Position numbers and translations under genes: made by a program
Shown here: positions 1 to 9,252 of the stretch, piece after piece
Layout of the letters: the number at the start of each line of letters is the position of its first letter
Numbering within the stretch: the first letter of the stretch is position 1
DNA from: UBA6168 sp965222975
GTDB lineage: Bacteria; Bacteroidota; Bacteroidia; Chitinophagales; Saprospiraceae
Reading direction: 5' to 3'
NCBI GenBank assembly: GCA_965222975.1
Contig: CBDCVJ010000044.1
Span: 218,936-282,935, forward strand
DNA: 64,000 nucleotides
The notes under the pieces: model-generated
The model's input: only the letters and a program-made list of their open reading frames with translations
Database searches by the model: none
What the model was told of the DNA's origin: nothing

Positions 1-62
1 TCACCCTATCTCCCTCTCCCCCTCTCCCCCCTGCTCCCTACTTCCTACTCCTTGAGAAATAT

Positions 63-1298
63 TCAACCCGACTGCAAGAGACGGGCCATTTTTGTCGCCA
101 GATAAAATCGAAGCTGATTTTCTCCCTTAAACGGGTCCTGATCGAGAATCTGTGCAATCCGCCCCAGGCGATACTTCAGGGTGTTGGGGTGAATATGAAG
201 GGCATAGGCCGCTTCTTGCAGAGTTTGGTTGCTATCGAAATATGACTCCAACGTTTGCAACATGTCTGTCTTGTTTCGACGGTCATACTCAACCAGGGGG
301 CCAAGGGTACGCTGCACCCAATCTCGCACATCCTCATCCCGGCCGGATCGCTCCAACAGGAGGTACAAGTAAATTTCTTCAAACCGGATAGGACGGCGCA
401 TCTTTAGGCGGGTTCCGACATCAAGGGCTTGTTCGGCTTCCTGATAGCTCCGTCGAAGCCCATCCGGCCCTGGATGAAAGTCGCCACAGGCCAGAGCATA
501 ACCCTCTTTTATCTTGGCCGCCTTAATCGCGGCTACCAACTGATCCAGCAATTCATTAACCTGAGCATGCGCCTCTGTGATAGAGTCTGTGAGATGAGGC
601 AAAATGACAAACCCATTGTTGCTAGAGGCGAGGATACTATTGGGGCAATGGCTCTCTAGCACTTGCTCGATGATGTGATGAAATTGTTCTAAAACGTGCC
701 GTGATTTGGCCTGCGTTAAGGGGTGGTGCTGGGCCGGCCAAAATTTAAGCAGAATGGCGATAGGTTTTGACTCTAGCTCCCAGCCCAGGGTACGGGCCTG
801 GTCAAACAGGTGGCGCGTTGATCGCTGGTCACCGGTCAGCAAATCGTCGAGCAATGCTTGACGTTGCTGGGCCACCTGATCTTGAGCCGCTTGAAATTTA
901 AGCAAAGCTAAGGTGATCACGTGACGACTCTGCGTCAGAATTTCTTTGACTTCAGGGGCAGGGGAGGCCCTTGTTACCAACAAGCCAATCACTTCATGGT
1001 GGATGATGAGCGGGGTGAAATCAAGGCCAACCTGTGTTGCTAGACGCTGCATTGGCTGCTGGGCCTGGAACTCGCTGCTTAAGGCTCCCTGGCTCATCAA
1101 TTGAGCAAGCTGTGTTTTGAGGCGCGGCACGGGATCGCCCGCCAGCACCACCCCCGCCATATTTGCCACGACAACCACCTGTCCTATGGCCTGCCCCAGC
1201 ACACGGACCAGCTCACCAACCGGCTGATCATCAAGCAGCAAGTTAATGAGGCTTTGCTGAACATCTTCGATTCCATTGGTTTTGTGGGGTACAGTCAA
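63..1298 (-). CDS. PucR/CdaR-family transcriptional regulator
   Basis: A 411-residue cytoplasmic regulator. The N-terminal third (about residues 25-140) resembles the small-molecule sensor of PucR-like proteins. The middle (about 150-300) is a CdaR GGDEF-like region. The C-terminus carries the PucR helix-turn-helix (about 345-405), seen in the stretches ESYFDSNQTLQEAAYAL and HIHPNTLKYRLGRI. Family members sense purine or related nitrogen metabolites and activate nearby catabolic genes. It is transcribed divergently from the hydantoinase/DUF917 operon that starts at 1612, so that operon is the obvious target. Start: ATG at 1298. The inducer cannot be read from the sequence. Family assignment is firm; the control of the neighbours is inferred from gene order. 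Confidence 0.9.
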   Translation of the reverse strand: MTVPHKTNGIEDVQQSLINLLLDDQPVGELVRVLGQAIGQVVVVANMAGVVLAGDPVPRLKTQLAQLMSQGALSSEFQAQQPMQRLATQVGLDFTPLIIHHEVIGLLVTRASPAPEVKEILTQSRHVITLALLKFQAAQDQVAQQRQALLDDLLTGDQRSTRHLFDQARTLGWELESKPIAILLKFWPAQHHPLTQAKSRHVLEQFHHIIEQVLESHCPNSILASSNNGFVILPHLTDSITEAHAQVNELLDQLVAAIKAAKIKEGYALACGDFHPGPDGLRRSYQEAEQALDVGTRLKMRRPIRFEEIYLYLLLERSGRDEDVRDWVQRTLGPLVEYDRRNKTDMLQTLESYFDSNQTLQEAAYALHIHPNTLKYRLGRIAQILDQDPFKGENQLRFYLATKMARLLQSG

Positions 1299-1347
1299 GA
1301 ACGAACCTCCGCTAATTCAGCGTGAGTCTGACAATACGGAGTGAGGA

Positions 1348-1402
1348 GTAGGCAGTAAGCAGTAGGCAGTAGGCAGTAAGCAGTAGGCAGTAGGCAGTAA
1401 GT
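1348..1402. repeat. Heptamer tandem repeat (GTAGGCA/GTAAGCA)
   Basis: About eight head-to-tail copies of a 7-base unit, mostly GTAGGCA with some GTAAGCA. Shorter stretches of the same composition recur at about 13197-13230 and 15335-15360, always between genes. It lies in the 313-bp gap between the divergent regulator and the hydantoinase operon, on the regulator side of the operon promoter. It looks like a dispersed low-complexity intergenic repeat and no function is assigned. Confidence 0.75.
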
Positions 1403-1525
1403 ATACCTTCAACGCCCGGCAAGCATAACATGAACCTTGAAAATCGGTAAATTGGGGGGCAACCTCAACATTGCCACTTGTCGATTTCCCACAAACCAGG
1501 CCTATTTTTTTGTGGTAAATAACGG

Positions 1526-1554
1526 TTGACCGGGGGTGTGGGAAGCTGTATACT
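1526..1554 (+). promoter_or_regulatory. Sigma70-type promoter of the hydantoinase/DUF917 operon
   Basis: TTGACC at 1526-1531 and TATACT at 1549-1554 are separated by 17 bp, one mismatch from consensus in each hexamer. The -10 box ends 57 bp before the ATG at 1612, which is preceded by the ribosome binding site AAGGAGGAAG. It lies between the PucR-type regulator and its presumed target operon, so an operator for that regulator should overlap it. Promoter identity is inferred from sequence match only. Confidence 0.65.
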
Positions 1555-1611
1555 TCGGTATCTTGTTTTGAATTGTAAAGCTCAGAACAGGCTTCAAGGA
1601 GGAAGCAGCGT

Positions 1612-3156
1612 ATGCGAATTGGCATTGATGTCGGTGGGACAAATACCGACGCCGTATTAATGGAAGGTTCTGAGGTCTTGGCCTCTCATAAAACGCCGAC
1701 CACACCTGACGTTACGTCAGGGATTACCGCAGCCTTAAGCACCATCTTGTCTGAATCCGATGTTTCCGCTGACGCAATCAACCACGTGATGATTGGCACC
1801 ACCCATTTTACCAATGCGGTTGTCGAGCGCCGGCGGCTGACTCCGGTGGCAGCGCTTCGGCTTGGCTTGCCGGCGACCGTGGCTTTACCCCCGATGGTCG
1901 ATTGGCCGGAGGACCTGCGTGAGGCAATTGGTAATCTGAGTTATCTGGCCCACGGGGGGCACGAATTTGATGGGCGCGAGATTTCTGCCCTTGACGAAGC
2001 CGAATTACGGGAGATTGGAGCCGATATTCGCCAACGCGGGATTCACTCGGTGGCTATTTCGTCGGTATTCTCACCCGTTAATCCTGAACTTGAGCAAAAA
2101 GCGGCGGACATTCTGCGGGCTGAAATCCCCGATGTATCCATCACCCTCTCCCACGAAATTGGTCGGATTGGCCTGTTAGAGCGAGAAAATGCAGCCATCA
2201 TGAACGCTTGCCTCCGTGATTTGGCTGTTCAGATTGTGGCCTCGTTTGGGCGGGCCTTGCGTGATCTCAATATCACCGCCCCATTCTACATCAGCCAAAA
2301 TGACGGCACCCTCATGAATGCCGAGTTTGCCGAAAAATATCCGGTATTAACTTTCGCGTCCGGCCCCACAAACAGTATGCGCGGGGCCGCCTTTCTTTCC
2401 GGCGTCAAAGAGGCCATGGTGGTCGATATCGGCGGGACGACCTCCGATGTGGGGATGCTAATTCAAGGGTTTCCGCGTGAAGCTTCGGTCGTTGTCGATG
2501 TCGGTGGGGTGAGAACCAACTTTCGGATGCCCGATGTCTACTCCTTTGGTCTGGGGGGCGGCACGCGCATCCACCAAAACGGTGATGATCTAACGATAGG
2601 GCCGGACAGTGTCGGCTACCAATTGACAACGGAAGCCCTTATTTTTGGGGGTAATACCTTGACCACCACCGATATCATCATCGCTAATGGCAGGTCGGGC
2701 ATTGGCGATCCGGCAGCCGTGCAGTCGTTGGATCGTAACCTGGTTAGGGCAACCATCGCCAAAATTCAGGACATGACTGAAGTCGCCGTGGATCGAATGA
2801 AAACCAGCGCAGAACCGATACCGGTCATAGTGGTCGGCGGGGGGAGTATCCTGATCACCAGGCCAGTTAGTGGGGCTTCGGAGATGATCAAGCCCGATCA
2901 CTTTGCGGTGGCAAATGCCATTGGGGCCGCCATCGCTCAAGTTGGCGGCGAGACCGACCGCGTCTTTTCGCTGGATAAAATGAGCCGGGAGGATGCGTTG
3001 TCTGAAGCCCGTGAAGAAGCGACCCAAAAGGCTGTCACCGCCGGGGCAGACCCGGTCACCATCCAAATTGTGGATGTTGAAGAGGTGCCGCTGGCCTATC
3101 TGCCCAGCAGCGCCACCCGAATTCGCGTCAAAGCCGTCGGCGATCTGGCCTTGTAG
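1612..3156 (+). CDS. HyuA-like hydantoinase/oxoprolinase ATPase, short form
   Basis: 514 residues of the hydantoinase A/oxoprolinase family, which uses ATP to open cyclic amides. The N-terminal phosphate-binding motif IGIDVGGTNTDAV (residues 3-15) and the second actin-like phosphate motif VDIGGTTSDVGML (about 270-282) are present. The C-terminal beta-rich domain of the roughly 680-residue HyuA proteins encoded downstream is absent. This shorter type is commonly encoded next to DUF917 proteins, as here, where the first DUF917 gene begins 10 bp after the stop. The start is fixed by a strong AAGGAGGAAG site. Family is certain; the substrate is unknown, but the DUF917 partner points to a hydantoin or thiohydantoin ring. 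Confidence 0.85.
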   Translation: MRIGIDVGGTNTDAVLMEGSEVLASHKTPTTPDVTSGITAALSTILSESDVSADAINHVMIGTTHFTNAVVERRRLTPVAALRLGLPATVALPPMVDWPEDLREAIGNLSYLAHGGHEFDGREISALDEAELREIGADIRQRGIHSVAISSVFSPVNPELEQKAADILRAEIPDVSITLSHEIGRIGLLERENAAIMNACLRDLAVQIVASFGRALRDLNITAPFYISQNDGTLMNAEFAEKYPVLTFASGPTNSMRGAAFLSGVKEAMVVDIGGTTSDVGMLIQGFPREASVVVDVGGVRTNFRMPDVYSFGLGGGTRIHQNGDDLTIGPDSVGYQLTTEALIFGGNTLTTTDIIIANGRSGIGDPAAVQSLDRNLVRATIAKIQDMTEVAVDRMKTSAEPIPVIVVGGGSILITRPVSGASEMIKPDHFAVANAIGAAIAQVGGETDRVFSLDKMSREDALSEAREEATQKAVTAGADPVTIQIVDVEEVPLAYLPSSATRIRVKAVGDLAL

Positions 3157-3166
3157 GAGAAACGTT

Positions 3167-4252
3167 ATGCGATTAATGCACCCGAAAAATATCGAGGATT
3201 TGGCGACTGGGGCCGCCGTCTTAGGCACGGGGGGCGGGGGTGATCCTTACATTGGCAAACTGATGGCGATTCAGGCCATTCGAGAGTATGGCCCCGTTCA
3301 GTTAATTAGCCTCGCTGAACTTGATGATGATGCGTTGGTGGTTCCTTCGGCCATGATGGGCGCACCCACCGTGATGGTGGAGAAAGTTCCCAGCGGGCAA
3401 GAAATCATCCACGCTTTTGAATCGCTGCAATCATTTTTGGGGCGCAGAATCGACGCCACGGTATCCATTGAAGCAGGCGGGGTTAACTCAACCACACCCT
3501 TTGGCGTTGCTGCCCAAATGGGCATCCCTCTGGTTGATGCTGATGGCATGGGGCGAGCCTTTCCGGAAATACAGATGGTCACTTGCACGCTGGGTGGGGT
3601 ATCAGCCACCCCGATGGCGATTGCCGATGAGAAGGGAAATTCTGCCCTGCTCAACACCGTCAACAATCACTGGACGGAAACCTTTGCCCGAACCGTAACG
3701 GTCGATATGGGCGCGTCAGCTATGATCGCGCTGTATGCGATGAGTGGTAAACAGCTCAAAGAGGCGATGGTTCCTGGTACCATTACCCTGGCCGAAACCA
3801 TTGGTCGCGCCATTCGGGAAGCGCGGGCCAATCACGAAGATCCCATTCAGGCGGTTTTAGCCCTGACCAACGGGTATGAGATATTCAAGGGGAAAATCAC
3901 CGATGTCGCCCGCCGAACGGTCGCCGGGTTTGCGCAAGGGGATGCCACCTTCGAGGGGCTGGATGAATTTGCCGGGAGTAACCTCACGCTGCAATTTCAG
4001 AATGAGCATTTGGTAGCCATTCAGGATGGTGAAATCGTGGTCTCTGTGCCCGATTTGATCACCGTACTCGATTATGAAACGGGTGAACCCATTACAACCG
4101 AAGGGTTACGCTATGGTTTCCGAACCGTCATTTTGGGGATGCCCTGCACCCCCAAGTGGCGCACCCCGGAAGGCTTGCGCCTGGTTGGACCCCGCTACTT
4201 TGGGTATGATGTTGAGTACGTGCCGGTAGAGGAACGCTACGGGAAAGAATAA
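3167..4252 (+). CDS. DUF917 / S-methyl-thiohydantoin desulfurase-like protein, copy 1
   Basis: 361 residues from the ATG at 3167, preceded by TAGGAGAAACG. A longer in-frame reading exists upstream, but it would overlap hyuA and has no ribosome binding site. Family hallmarks are the glycine-rich N-terminal motif LGTGGGGDPYIGK and DADGMGRAFPE about 100 residues later. Pfam has linked this family (PF06032, formerly DUF917) to S-methyl-thiohydantoin desulfurase activity; I cite this from memory. It is co-transcribed with the HyuA-like gene upstream and is paralogous to the next gene. Role in a hydantoin-type catabolic pathway is inferred; family membership is clear. Confidence 0.85.
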   Translation: MRLMHPKNIEDLATGAAVLGTGGGGDPYIGKLMAIQAIREYGPVQLISLAELDDDALVVPSAMMGAPTVMVEKVPSGQEIIHAFESLQSFLGRRIDATVSIEAGGVNSTTPFGVAAQMGIPLVDADGMGRAFPEIQMVTCTLGGVSATPMAIADEKGNSALLNTVNNHWTETFARTVTVDMGASAMIALYAMSGKQLKEAMVPGTITLAETIGRAIREARANHEDPIQAVLALTNGYEIFKGKITDVARRTVAGFAQGDATFEGLDEFAGSNLTLQFQNEHLVAIQDGEIVVSVPDLITVLDYETGEPITTEGLRYGFRTVILGMPCTPKWRTPEGLRLVGPRYFGYDVEYVPVEERYGKE

Positions 4253-4272
4253 TTAGTAACTTCCCAAGAATC

Positions 4273-4366
4273 TTCTTGCTTTTTGGGCAAGAAAGTTATG
4301 ATCCACGAATACACACAAATGAACACCAATGAAAAAATTCGTGAAAATTCGTGTCCATTCGTGGAT
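4273..4366. repeat. Intergenic hairpin and triple 10-bp direct repeat
   Basis: Between the two DUF917 genes. TTCTTGC (4273-4279) pairs with GCAAGAA (4287-4293) around a T-rich loop. Then ATCCACGAAT (4301-4310) is inverted as ATTCGTGGAT (4357-4366), and ATTCGTG occurs three times at exact 10-bp steps (4337, 4347, 4357). The AT-rich wording is typical of dispersed intergenic repeats in large environmental genomes. It could act as an mRNA processing or attenuation site between the paralogs, but nothing shows this directly. Confidence 0.6.
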
Positions 4367-4427
4367 TTATCCTTTTTGGTTCTGGCCCCGGAAGCGAAGC
4401 GGCTCCGGCCAGGTTAGGATAGTCTAA

Positions 4428-5522
4428 GTGAATTTAACCTGTCAAGATGTCGCTGATATAGCCTGTGGGGCCGCATTTCTGGGTAGCGGCGGCGGGGGTG
4501 ATCCCTATTATGGGCGCGTTTTGGTGGAGCAGGCCATACGGGATGGGTGCCGGATTGAGCTGATTACCCTTGCGGATTTGCCGGACGACGCGCTGGTGCT
4601 TCCCACCGCCATGATTGGGGCACCGACGGTTTTGATTGAAAAACTACCGCGTGGCGACGAGATGTTGTTATCACTTCGCCGGTTGGAACAGCATTTGGGA
4701 CAAACCGCCTTCGCCACGATGCCCGCCGAGTGTGCAGGCGTTAACGCGATGCTTCCGTTGCTGGTTGGCGCCCGCTTAGGTTTACCCATTATCGACGCTG
4801 ACGGCATGGGGCGCGCCTTACCCGAACTTCACATGGAAACATTTCACATTCACGGTGTTTCGGGCACTCCGATGGTCCTTTCAAATGAATATGGTGACTC
4901 GGTGCTGATCACCACCCACAGCAATGAGATGATGGAATGGTTGGCGCGAGGAACCGCCATCCGAATGGGGGGCGTTGCCTATATCGCCGAATTTCCGATG
5001 GATGGGCTAACGGTAAAACAAACCTCGGTTCCCCATACCTTGTCTACCTGCCTGAAAATTGGCCGCTGTGTGCGTTACGCTGAGGCACGGGAAGATGATC
5101 TATATCGGGCGCTCATTAAAGCGCTAGATGAGACACCGTACAAGTTTGGTCAGGTGATTTTTGCAGGGAGGGTCATTGATGTCATCCGCCAAACAACAGC
5201 CGGTTTTGCCAAAGGGAAAGCCCATATCGAAGCGGCAACCGATAACGGCTCCCTGCTGGAAATTGTGTTTCAAAATGAATATTTGCTGGCCCGGATCAAG
5301 GGAAATGTTAAAGCGATTGTGCCGGACTTGATTTGCGTGTTGGATAGCCGGACAGCAAAACCGATTGCGACCGAAATGATCCGTTACGGTCAACAAGTAA
5401 AAGTCATGGCCATCAGTGTCCCGCCGATGTTGCGCACGCCGGAAGCCTTAGCTGTATTAGGACCGCAAGCCTTTGGCTTTGAACAAGATTTTCAACCCGT
5501 GGAATCGCTGTATGAGGAGTAA
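4428..5522 (+). CDS. DUF917 / S-methyl-thiohydantoin desulfurase-like protein, copy 2
   Basis: 364 residues starting at a GTG. It carries the same landmarks as the preceding paralog (FLGSGGGGDPYYGR near the N-terminus, DADGMGRALPE around residue 123, and a conserved C-terminal part ending FGFEQDFQPVESLYEE). The two proteins are clearly homologous but diverged, so they may form a heteromeric enzyme or act on successive intermediates. The next gene starts 4 bp after the stop, which indicates one operon. No strong ribosome binding site precedes the GTG, so the start is less certain than for copy 1. Confidence 0.83.
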   Translation: MNLTCQDVADIACGAAFLGSGGGGDPYYGRVLVEQAIRDGCRIELITLADLPDDALVLPTAMIGAPTVLIEKLPRGDEMLLSLRRLEQHLGQTAFATMPAECAGVNAMLPLLVGARLGLPIIDADGMGRALPELHMETFHIHGVSGTPMVLSNEYGDSVLITTHSNEMMEWLARGTAIRMGGVAYIAEFPMDGLTVKQTSVPHTLSTCLKIGRCVRYAEAREDDLYRALIKALDETPYKFGQVIFAGRVIDVIRQTTAGFAKGKAHIEAATDNGSLLEIVFQNEYLLARIKGNVKAIVPDLICVLDSRTAKPIATEMIRYGQQVKVMAISVPPMLRTPEALAVLGPQAFGFEQDFQPVESLYEE

Positions 5523-5526
5523 GATA

Positions 5527-6147
5527 ATGCCAAATACTGTGGCTGTAACGGAAACCCAGGCCTTAACCTTACTGGCCTACCTGACCGCCAGTGCCGATAT
5601 TTCACTGGTTGAACCCGAACTGTATGGCCCTTTTCGGCTGATTGATGCCGCCGGCCAATTGGCCGGTTACGTGGTCGATCATCAACCGAAAAAACGGCGG
5701 CAATTTTGGCAGACAGTCAAAGAGGAAATTGATCAGAAGAAGGTCTGGTTGATGTGGGACCGGCCCGGCTTTCGAGCCTTTTTGCAAGGCATACCCCGTC
5801 AGGTTGCCGCCGAACTCGCTTTGGTTGATGAAGCAGATATAGATGCCCAAACCGATCAACCGGGCGCTTTGACCGAATATGAGGCCCTTAAGCTCCTGGC
5901 CTATCTGACCGCCAGCGCCGATATCTCGCTCTTTGAACCAGAATTATACCCGCCCTTTCGTTTGATTGATGCTGCCAGCCAATTAGCTGGTTACGTCTTG
6001 GCACACAACCCTGCCGAACGTAAAGATTTTTGGCAAGCTACCAAACAGGAAATCGACCAGAAGCGCGTATGGCTTATGTGGGATCGACCCGGTTTTCGAA
6101 AGTTCTTGGCCGAGATGCCCGCAAAAGTGACAAAGGAACTTACATAA
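5527..6147 (+). CDS. Internally duplicated small protein (DUF6092-like)
   Basis: 206 residues made of two copies of one roughly 85-residue domain (about 11-95 and 120-203). Both copies share LLAYLTASADISL, EPELY, PFRLIDAA, QLAGYV, EIDQK and VWLMWDRPGF. The unit resembles the small DUF6092 family found beside hydantoinases, an assignment made from memory. There is no signal peptide or membrane segment. The start is the ATG 4 bp after the second DUF917 gene; earlier in-frame starts would lie inside that gene. The conserved Trp, Asp, Arg and Pro suggest a binding role rather than an obvious enzyme. Function unknown. Confidence 0.75.
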   Translation: MPNTVAVTETQALTLLAYLTASADISLVEPELYGPFRLIDAAGQLAGYVVDHQPKKRRQFWQTVKEEIDQKKVWLMWDRPGFRAFLQGIPRQVAAELALVDEADIDAQTDQPGALTEYEALKLLAYLTASADISLFEPELYPPFRLIDAASQLAGYVLAHNPAERKDFWQATKQEIDQKRVWLMWDRPGFRKFLAEMPAKVTKELT

Positions 6148-6156
6148 ATACAAGCG

Positions 6157-6957
6157 ATGAACCACACATTCAAACCGACAAAATTAGAAGCAATTGCCGA
6201 ATTCGTGCAAGATTATGCGGATACGCTATCTTCACCGATTGAGTCATTTATGGAAGGTCATATTCTTAATTCTCAAGCGTATGTTATTTCGTCCAGCCAC
6301 GGTGATGATGTCGGATATTTTGCGCTTTATGAGGAAAAGCTGTTAACCCAATTTTATCTTCAGCCCAACGTGCTCAAAGATAGCCAACCGCTTTTCTCGC
6401 AAGTTTTGCACCAATTTGGGCCTGAGGCGGCTTTCATCCCGACCTGTGATGAACTATTTTTGAGTTGCGCCTTGGATCAAGAGACGGCTATCTCAAAACA
6501 AGCCTATTTCTTTCAAGATAACCGAGCAATCGATTCGGATCATAAAACGTATCAGGGCGGCGAATTTCGACCCGCCAATCTGGCCGATGCTGACGCTATT
6601 CGTCAAATCAGCGGCGATTTTTTTGATGAGCTAGAAGACAGAATTGCCAGAAATGAGCTATTTGTGTTGACGGAAGCTGATGTATTACTGGGCGCAGGGG
6701 TGATAGAAAAGGGCCGCATCTTAAAGGGATATAGCAGCATTGGCATGTTTACGAATGAACCGTTTCGGCAGCAAGGTATTGGCAGAACTATTATTCTGCG
6801 CTTAAAGCAACGGTGTTATGAGGATGGACAGATACCGCTAGCAGGTTGCAATTATCATAACATCAACTCTAAGAGAACCTTGGAAAGTGCCGGGATGACT
6901 ACCAAAACCCGTTTATTGAAGGTTCGCTTCGAGCCTCAAAGGAGTTCGCATGCGTAA
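6157..6957 (+). CDS. GNAT-family N-acetyltransferase
   Basis: 266 residues. The C-terminal half is a GNAT fold: PANLADADAIRQI opens it and the acetyl-CoA pyrophosphate-binding motif A reads FRQQGIGRTII (about residue 205), followed by a typical LESAGM ending. The N-terminal half is unrelated to known catalytic motifs and may bind the acceptor. The gene starts 9 bp after the duplicated small protein and overlaps the nitroreductase by 8 bp, so it belongs to the operon. It may acetylate an amine released by ring opening, or act in detoxification; the substrate is unknown. Confidence 0.8.
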   Translation: MNHTFKPTKLEAIAEFVQDYADTLSSPIESFMEGHILNSQAYVISSSHGDDVGYFALYEEKLLTQFYLQPNVLKDSQPLFSQVLHQFGPEAAFIPTCDELFLSCALDQETAISKQAYFFQDNRAIDSDHKTYQGGEFRPANLADADAIRQISGDFFDELEDRIARNELFVLTEADVLLGAGVIEKGRILKGYSSIGMFTNEPFRQQGIGRTIILRLKQRCYEDGQIPLAGCNYHNINSKRTLESAGMTTKTRLLKVRFEPQRSSHA

Positions 6958-7507
6958 AAACATTCCCGCTTTTGACGTTATCAAAGCGCGACGAGTCTGC
7001 CGCTCTTTTAAGGAAGATGCCGTTTCGCGTGAGGACCTAAAGCATTTGCTGCAAGCGGCGCGTTGGGCCTCCAGCGCGGGCAATCGACGCATTCATAAGT
7101 TTGTGGTTGTTGAGGACCAAGCGGTCATCAGCCGCGTTCGCAGTATGTCGCCGGGCATGTTGGCCTACCCTACCGCATTGATTGTCATCTGTACCGATAA
7201 AATCAAAGCGGCGGAAGAAGGAGTCAAACTCGACCGCGATTCTACAACCTGGATCGATGTTGGGACGGCCTCGCAAAATATGATGCTGGCTGCCTTTGAA
7301 ATTGGCTTGGGAACCTGCCCAACCACCTCATTTAGTCACGGTGGGGTGAGTACCGTCCTCAATCTCCCCGATCACCTGGAGCCGGAATATATTTTGCAAG
7401 TGGGTCATCCGGTTCCCCAAACACGGGTTATGCGGGCCGGGGTTTCAACTAGGTTGGATATTGAGGATCACACCTATTGGGGGCCATTTACCGAGGCGGA
7501 TTCATGA
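6950..7507 (+). CDS. Nitroreductase-family flavoprotein
   Basis: 185 residues of the FMN-dependent nitroreductase fold. The N-terminal FMN-binding region RRVCRSFKEDAVSREDL and AARWASSAGNRR is typical, and GTASQNMMLAA plus LGTCPTTSF mark the middle. Members reduce nitro groups, quinones, flavins or enamides with NAD(P)H. The ribosome binding site AAAGGAG lies inside the preceding gene, and the stop overlaps the hyuB start as ATGA, so translation is coupled. In this setting it may reduce or oxidise a ring intermediate; that is inference. Confidence 0.85.
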   Translation: MRKNIPAFDVIKARRVCRSFKEDAVSREDLKHLLQAARWASSAGNRRIHKFVVVEDQAVISRVRSMSPGMLAYPTALIVICTDKIKAAEEGVKLDRDSTTWIDVGTASQNMMLAAFEIGLGTCPTTSFSHGGVSTVLNLPDHLEPEYILQVGHPVPQTRVMRAGVSTRLDIEDHTYWGPFTEADS

Positions 7508-9252
7508 GTACAGACCTGGACACACCCCAGATTGACCCCTTCACCCTGGAAATCATCAAAGCCAAGCTTCTGGCGATTGCCTCGGAAATGAGCGTGGTGC
7601 TGGCCCGTACCAGCATGAGTCCCATCATTTATGAGGTGCTTGATTTTGCTTGCGGTATCACCGACGCTGAAGGGCAGGTTATTGCTCAGGCTAATGGCCT
7701 CACCCTCTTCACCGGCACGTTTATGGCCCAAGTCCAATCGGTCATCCGAAAATTTGGGCCTGAGCGGATAAAACCGGGCGATATTTTTATGACCAATGGC
7801 CCCTACGATGGCGGCACGCATACCTGTGATATTGCGCTGGTGATGCCCATTTTTGTCGATGATGAAATCGCGGCTTTCAGCGTATCTATTACCCACTGGA
7901 CAGAAGTTGGCGGCAAAACACCCGGCAGCGTCTCCCCCGATGCAACCGAAATCTATCAGGAGGGGCTGCAATTCCCCATCATCCATATTGTGCGGGAAGG
8001 CCGGCTCATTGAAGAGGTGGTCGAGATTATTCGGGCCAACGTTCGCCTGCCACTGATGTCCATCGGCGATCTCAATGCCGGTATTGCAGCCTGCCGGATT
8101 GCCGGTCAGCGTTTAGTGGAAACGGGCGAGCGATACGGCATGCAGAGCGTCCGTTACGCCTTCAGCGCGATCCTGGATCACGGAGAGCGATTGGCCCGGC
8201 AAGCGATTCGCCAAATACCCAATGGGGTCTATCAGGCGCAGGATATCATCGACGGGGATGGGATTACCGAGGAGGAGATACCCGTTCAGGTGAAGATTAC
8301 GGTGGAAGATGAAAGCATGACCCTCGATTTCACCGGCTGCGCTCCCCAGCGACCGGGGCCGATCAATTGTGCCTATGGAGCCTTGCTCTCCGCCTGCAAA
8401 ACGATCTTCAAGGCCATCACCGATCCGCAAGCGCCCAGCAATGAGGGCTGGTTCCGCCCCTATGAAGTCATCATCCCCGCCGGCACCGTTTTCAGCGCCG
8501 TTCGACCGGCTCCGACCGGCTGGTATTATGAAGCCTCGGCCTATGCCAGCGAATTGGTCTGGAAAGCCTTGGCTCCGGTTTTAGCAGACCGGTTGACCGT
8601 CGGCAGCTACTTGAGCTTATGCGCCACCTATTTGGGAGGCATCGATGATAAAAGCGGCGAGGTGTGGGTTCACCCTGAGCCACACAATGGCGGTTGGGGG
8701 GCCGGACCGGGCATCGATGGGCAAAATGGCTTGATTGCCACCACAGATGGCGACACCTACAACTACCCGGTGGAGCTTCTGGAAAGCAAATTCCCCCTGC
8801 TCGTTGACCGCTATGCCCTGAATGAGCAAGACACCGGCGGCGCGGGAGAGTGGCGGGGCGGTTTGGGCCTGGTACGCGAGTATCGTCTCATTAATAGCAC
8901 GGCATTTTTGCACGCCAGTATGGGACGGAATAAAATTCGACCGTGGGGAATGGCGGGCGGACTGGCAGGCAGCAACAATTATGCAGAACTTATCCGTGGC
9001 GATGAAGTCACCCCCTTTTCGCGGGTATCCTATTACCCTCTGCAAGAAGGGGATGTGGTTCGGATTCTGACCGGGCGAGGGGGCGGCTACGGTCTCCCTG
9101 ACCATCGCCCGGCGGAGCGAGTGGCAGAAGATGTCAGAAACGGTTACATTAACCGCCGGACCGCGGAAGACGATTACGGGGTTATTGTCGATCAAAATTC
9201 ACAGGTAGACGAAGAGGCTACGCTTACGCTTCGGGCAAAACGAGGACTATAG
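7504..9252 (+). CDS. hyuB: Hydantoinase B/oxoprolinase subunit (HyuB)
   Basis: 582 residues from the ATG at 7504, which overlaps the nitroreductase stop. HyuB proteins form the hydrolytic partner of HyuA in ATP-dependent opening of hydantoins, oxoproline, caprolactam and similar lactams. Visible family motifs are ARTSMSPIIYEVLDF, GDIFMTNGPYDGGTH, SITHWTEVGGKTPGS and, near the end, GRGGGYG. Its hyuA partner starts with no gap at 9253 but carries a nonsense codon, so this HyuB may be unpaired unless it works with the HyuA encoded at 17809. Family certain, substrate unknown. Confidence 0.92.
   Translation: MSTDLDTPQIDPFTLEIIKAKLLAIASEMSVVLARTSMSPIIYEVLDFACGITDAEGQVIAQANGLTLFTGTFMAQVQSVIRKFGPERIKPGDIFMTNGPYDGGTHTCDIALVMPIFVDDEIAAFSVSITHWTEVGGKTPGSVSPDATEIYQEGLQFPIIHIVREGRLIEEVVEIIRANVRLPLMSIGDLNAGIAACRIAGQRLVETGERYGMQSVRYAFSAILDHGERLARQAIRQIPNGVYQAQDIIDGDGITEEEIPVQVKITVEDESMTLDFTGCAPQRPGPINCAYGALLSACKTIFKAITDPQAPSNEGWFRPYEVIIPAGTVFSAVRPAPTGWYYEASAYASELVWKALAPVLADRLTVGSYLSLCATYLGGIDDKSGEVWVHPEPHNGGWGAGPGIDGQNGLIATTDGDTYNYPVELLESKFPLLVDRYALNEQDTGGAGEWRGGLGLVREYRLINSTAFLHASMGRNKIRPWGMAGGLAGSNNYAELIRGDEVTPFSRVSYYPLQEGDVVRILTGRGGGYGLPDHRPAERVAEDVRNGYINRRTAEDDYGVIVDQNSQVDEEATLTLRAKRGL

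Noticed and set aside
1340..1402. Tandem GTAGGCA units considered as a CRISPR array or iteron origin
   Set aside because: The 7-bp units have no spacers, and similar stretches occur in other intergenic gaps. No dnaA, repA or origin gene is nearby.
2990..3166. Longer version of the first DUF917 protein starting inside hyuA
   Set aside because: The extra residues have no family match and no ribosome binding site. TAGGAGAAACG directly precedes the ATG at 3167.
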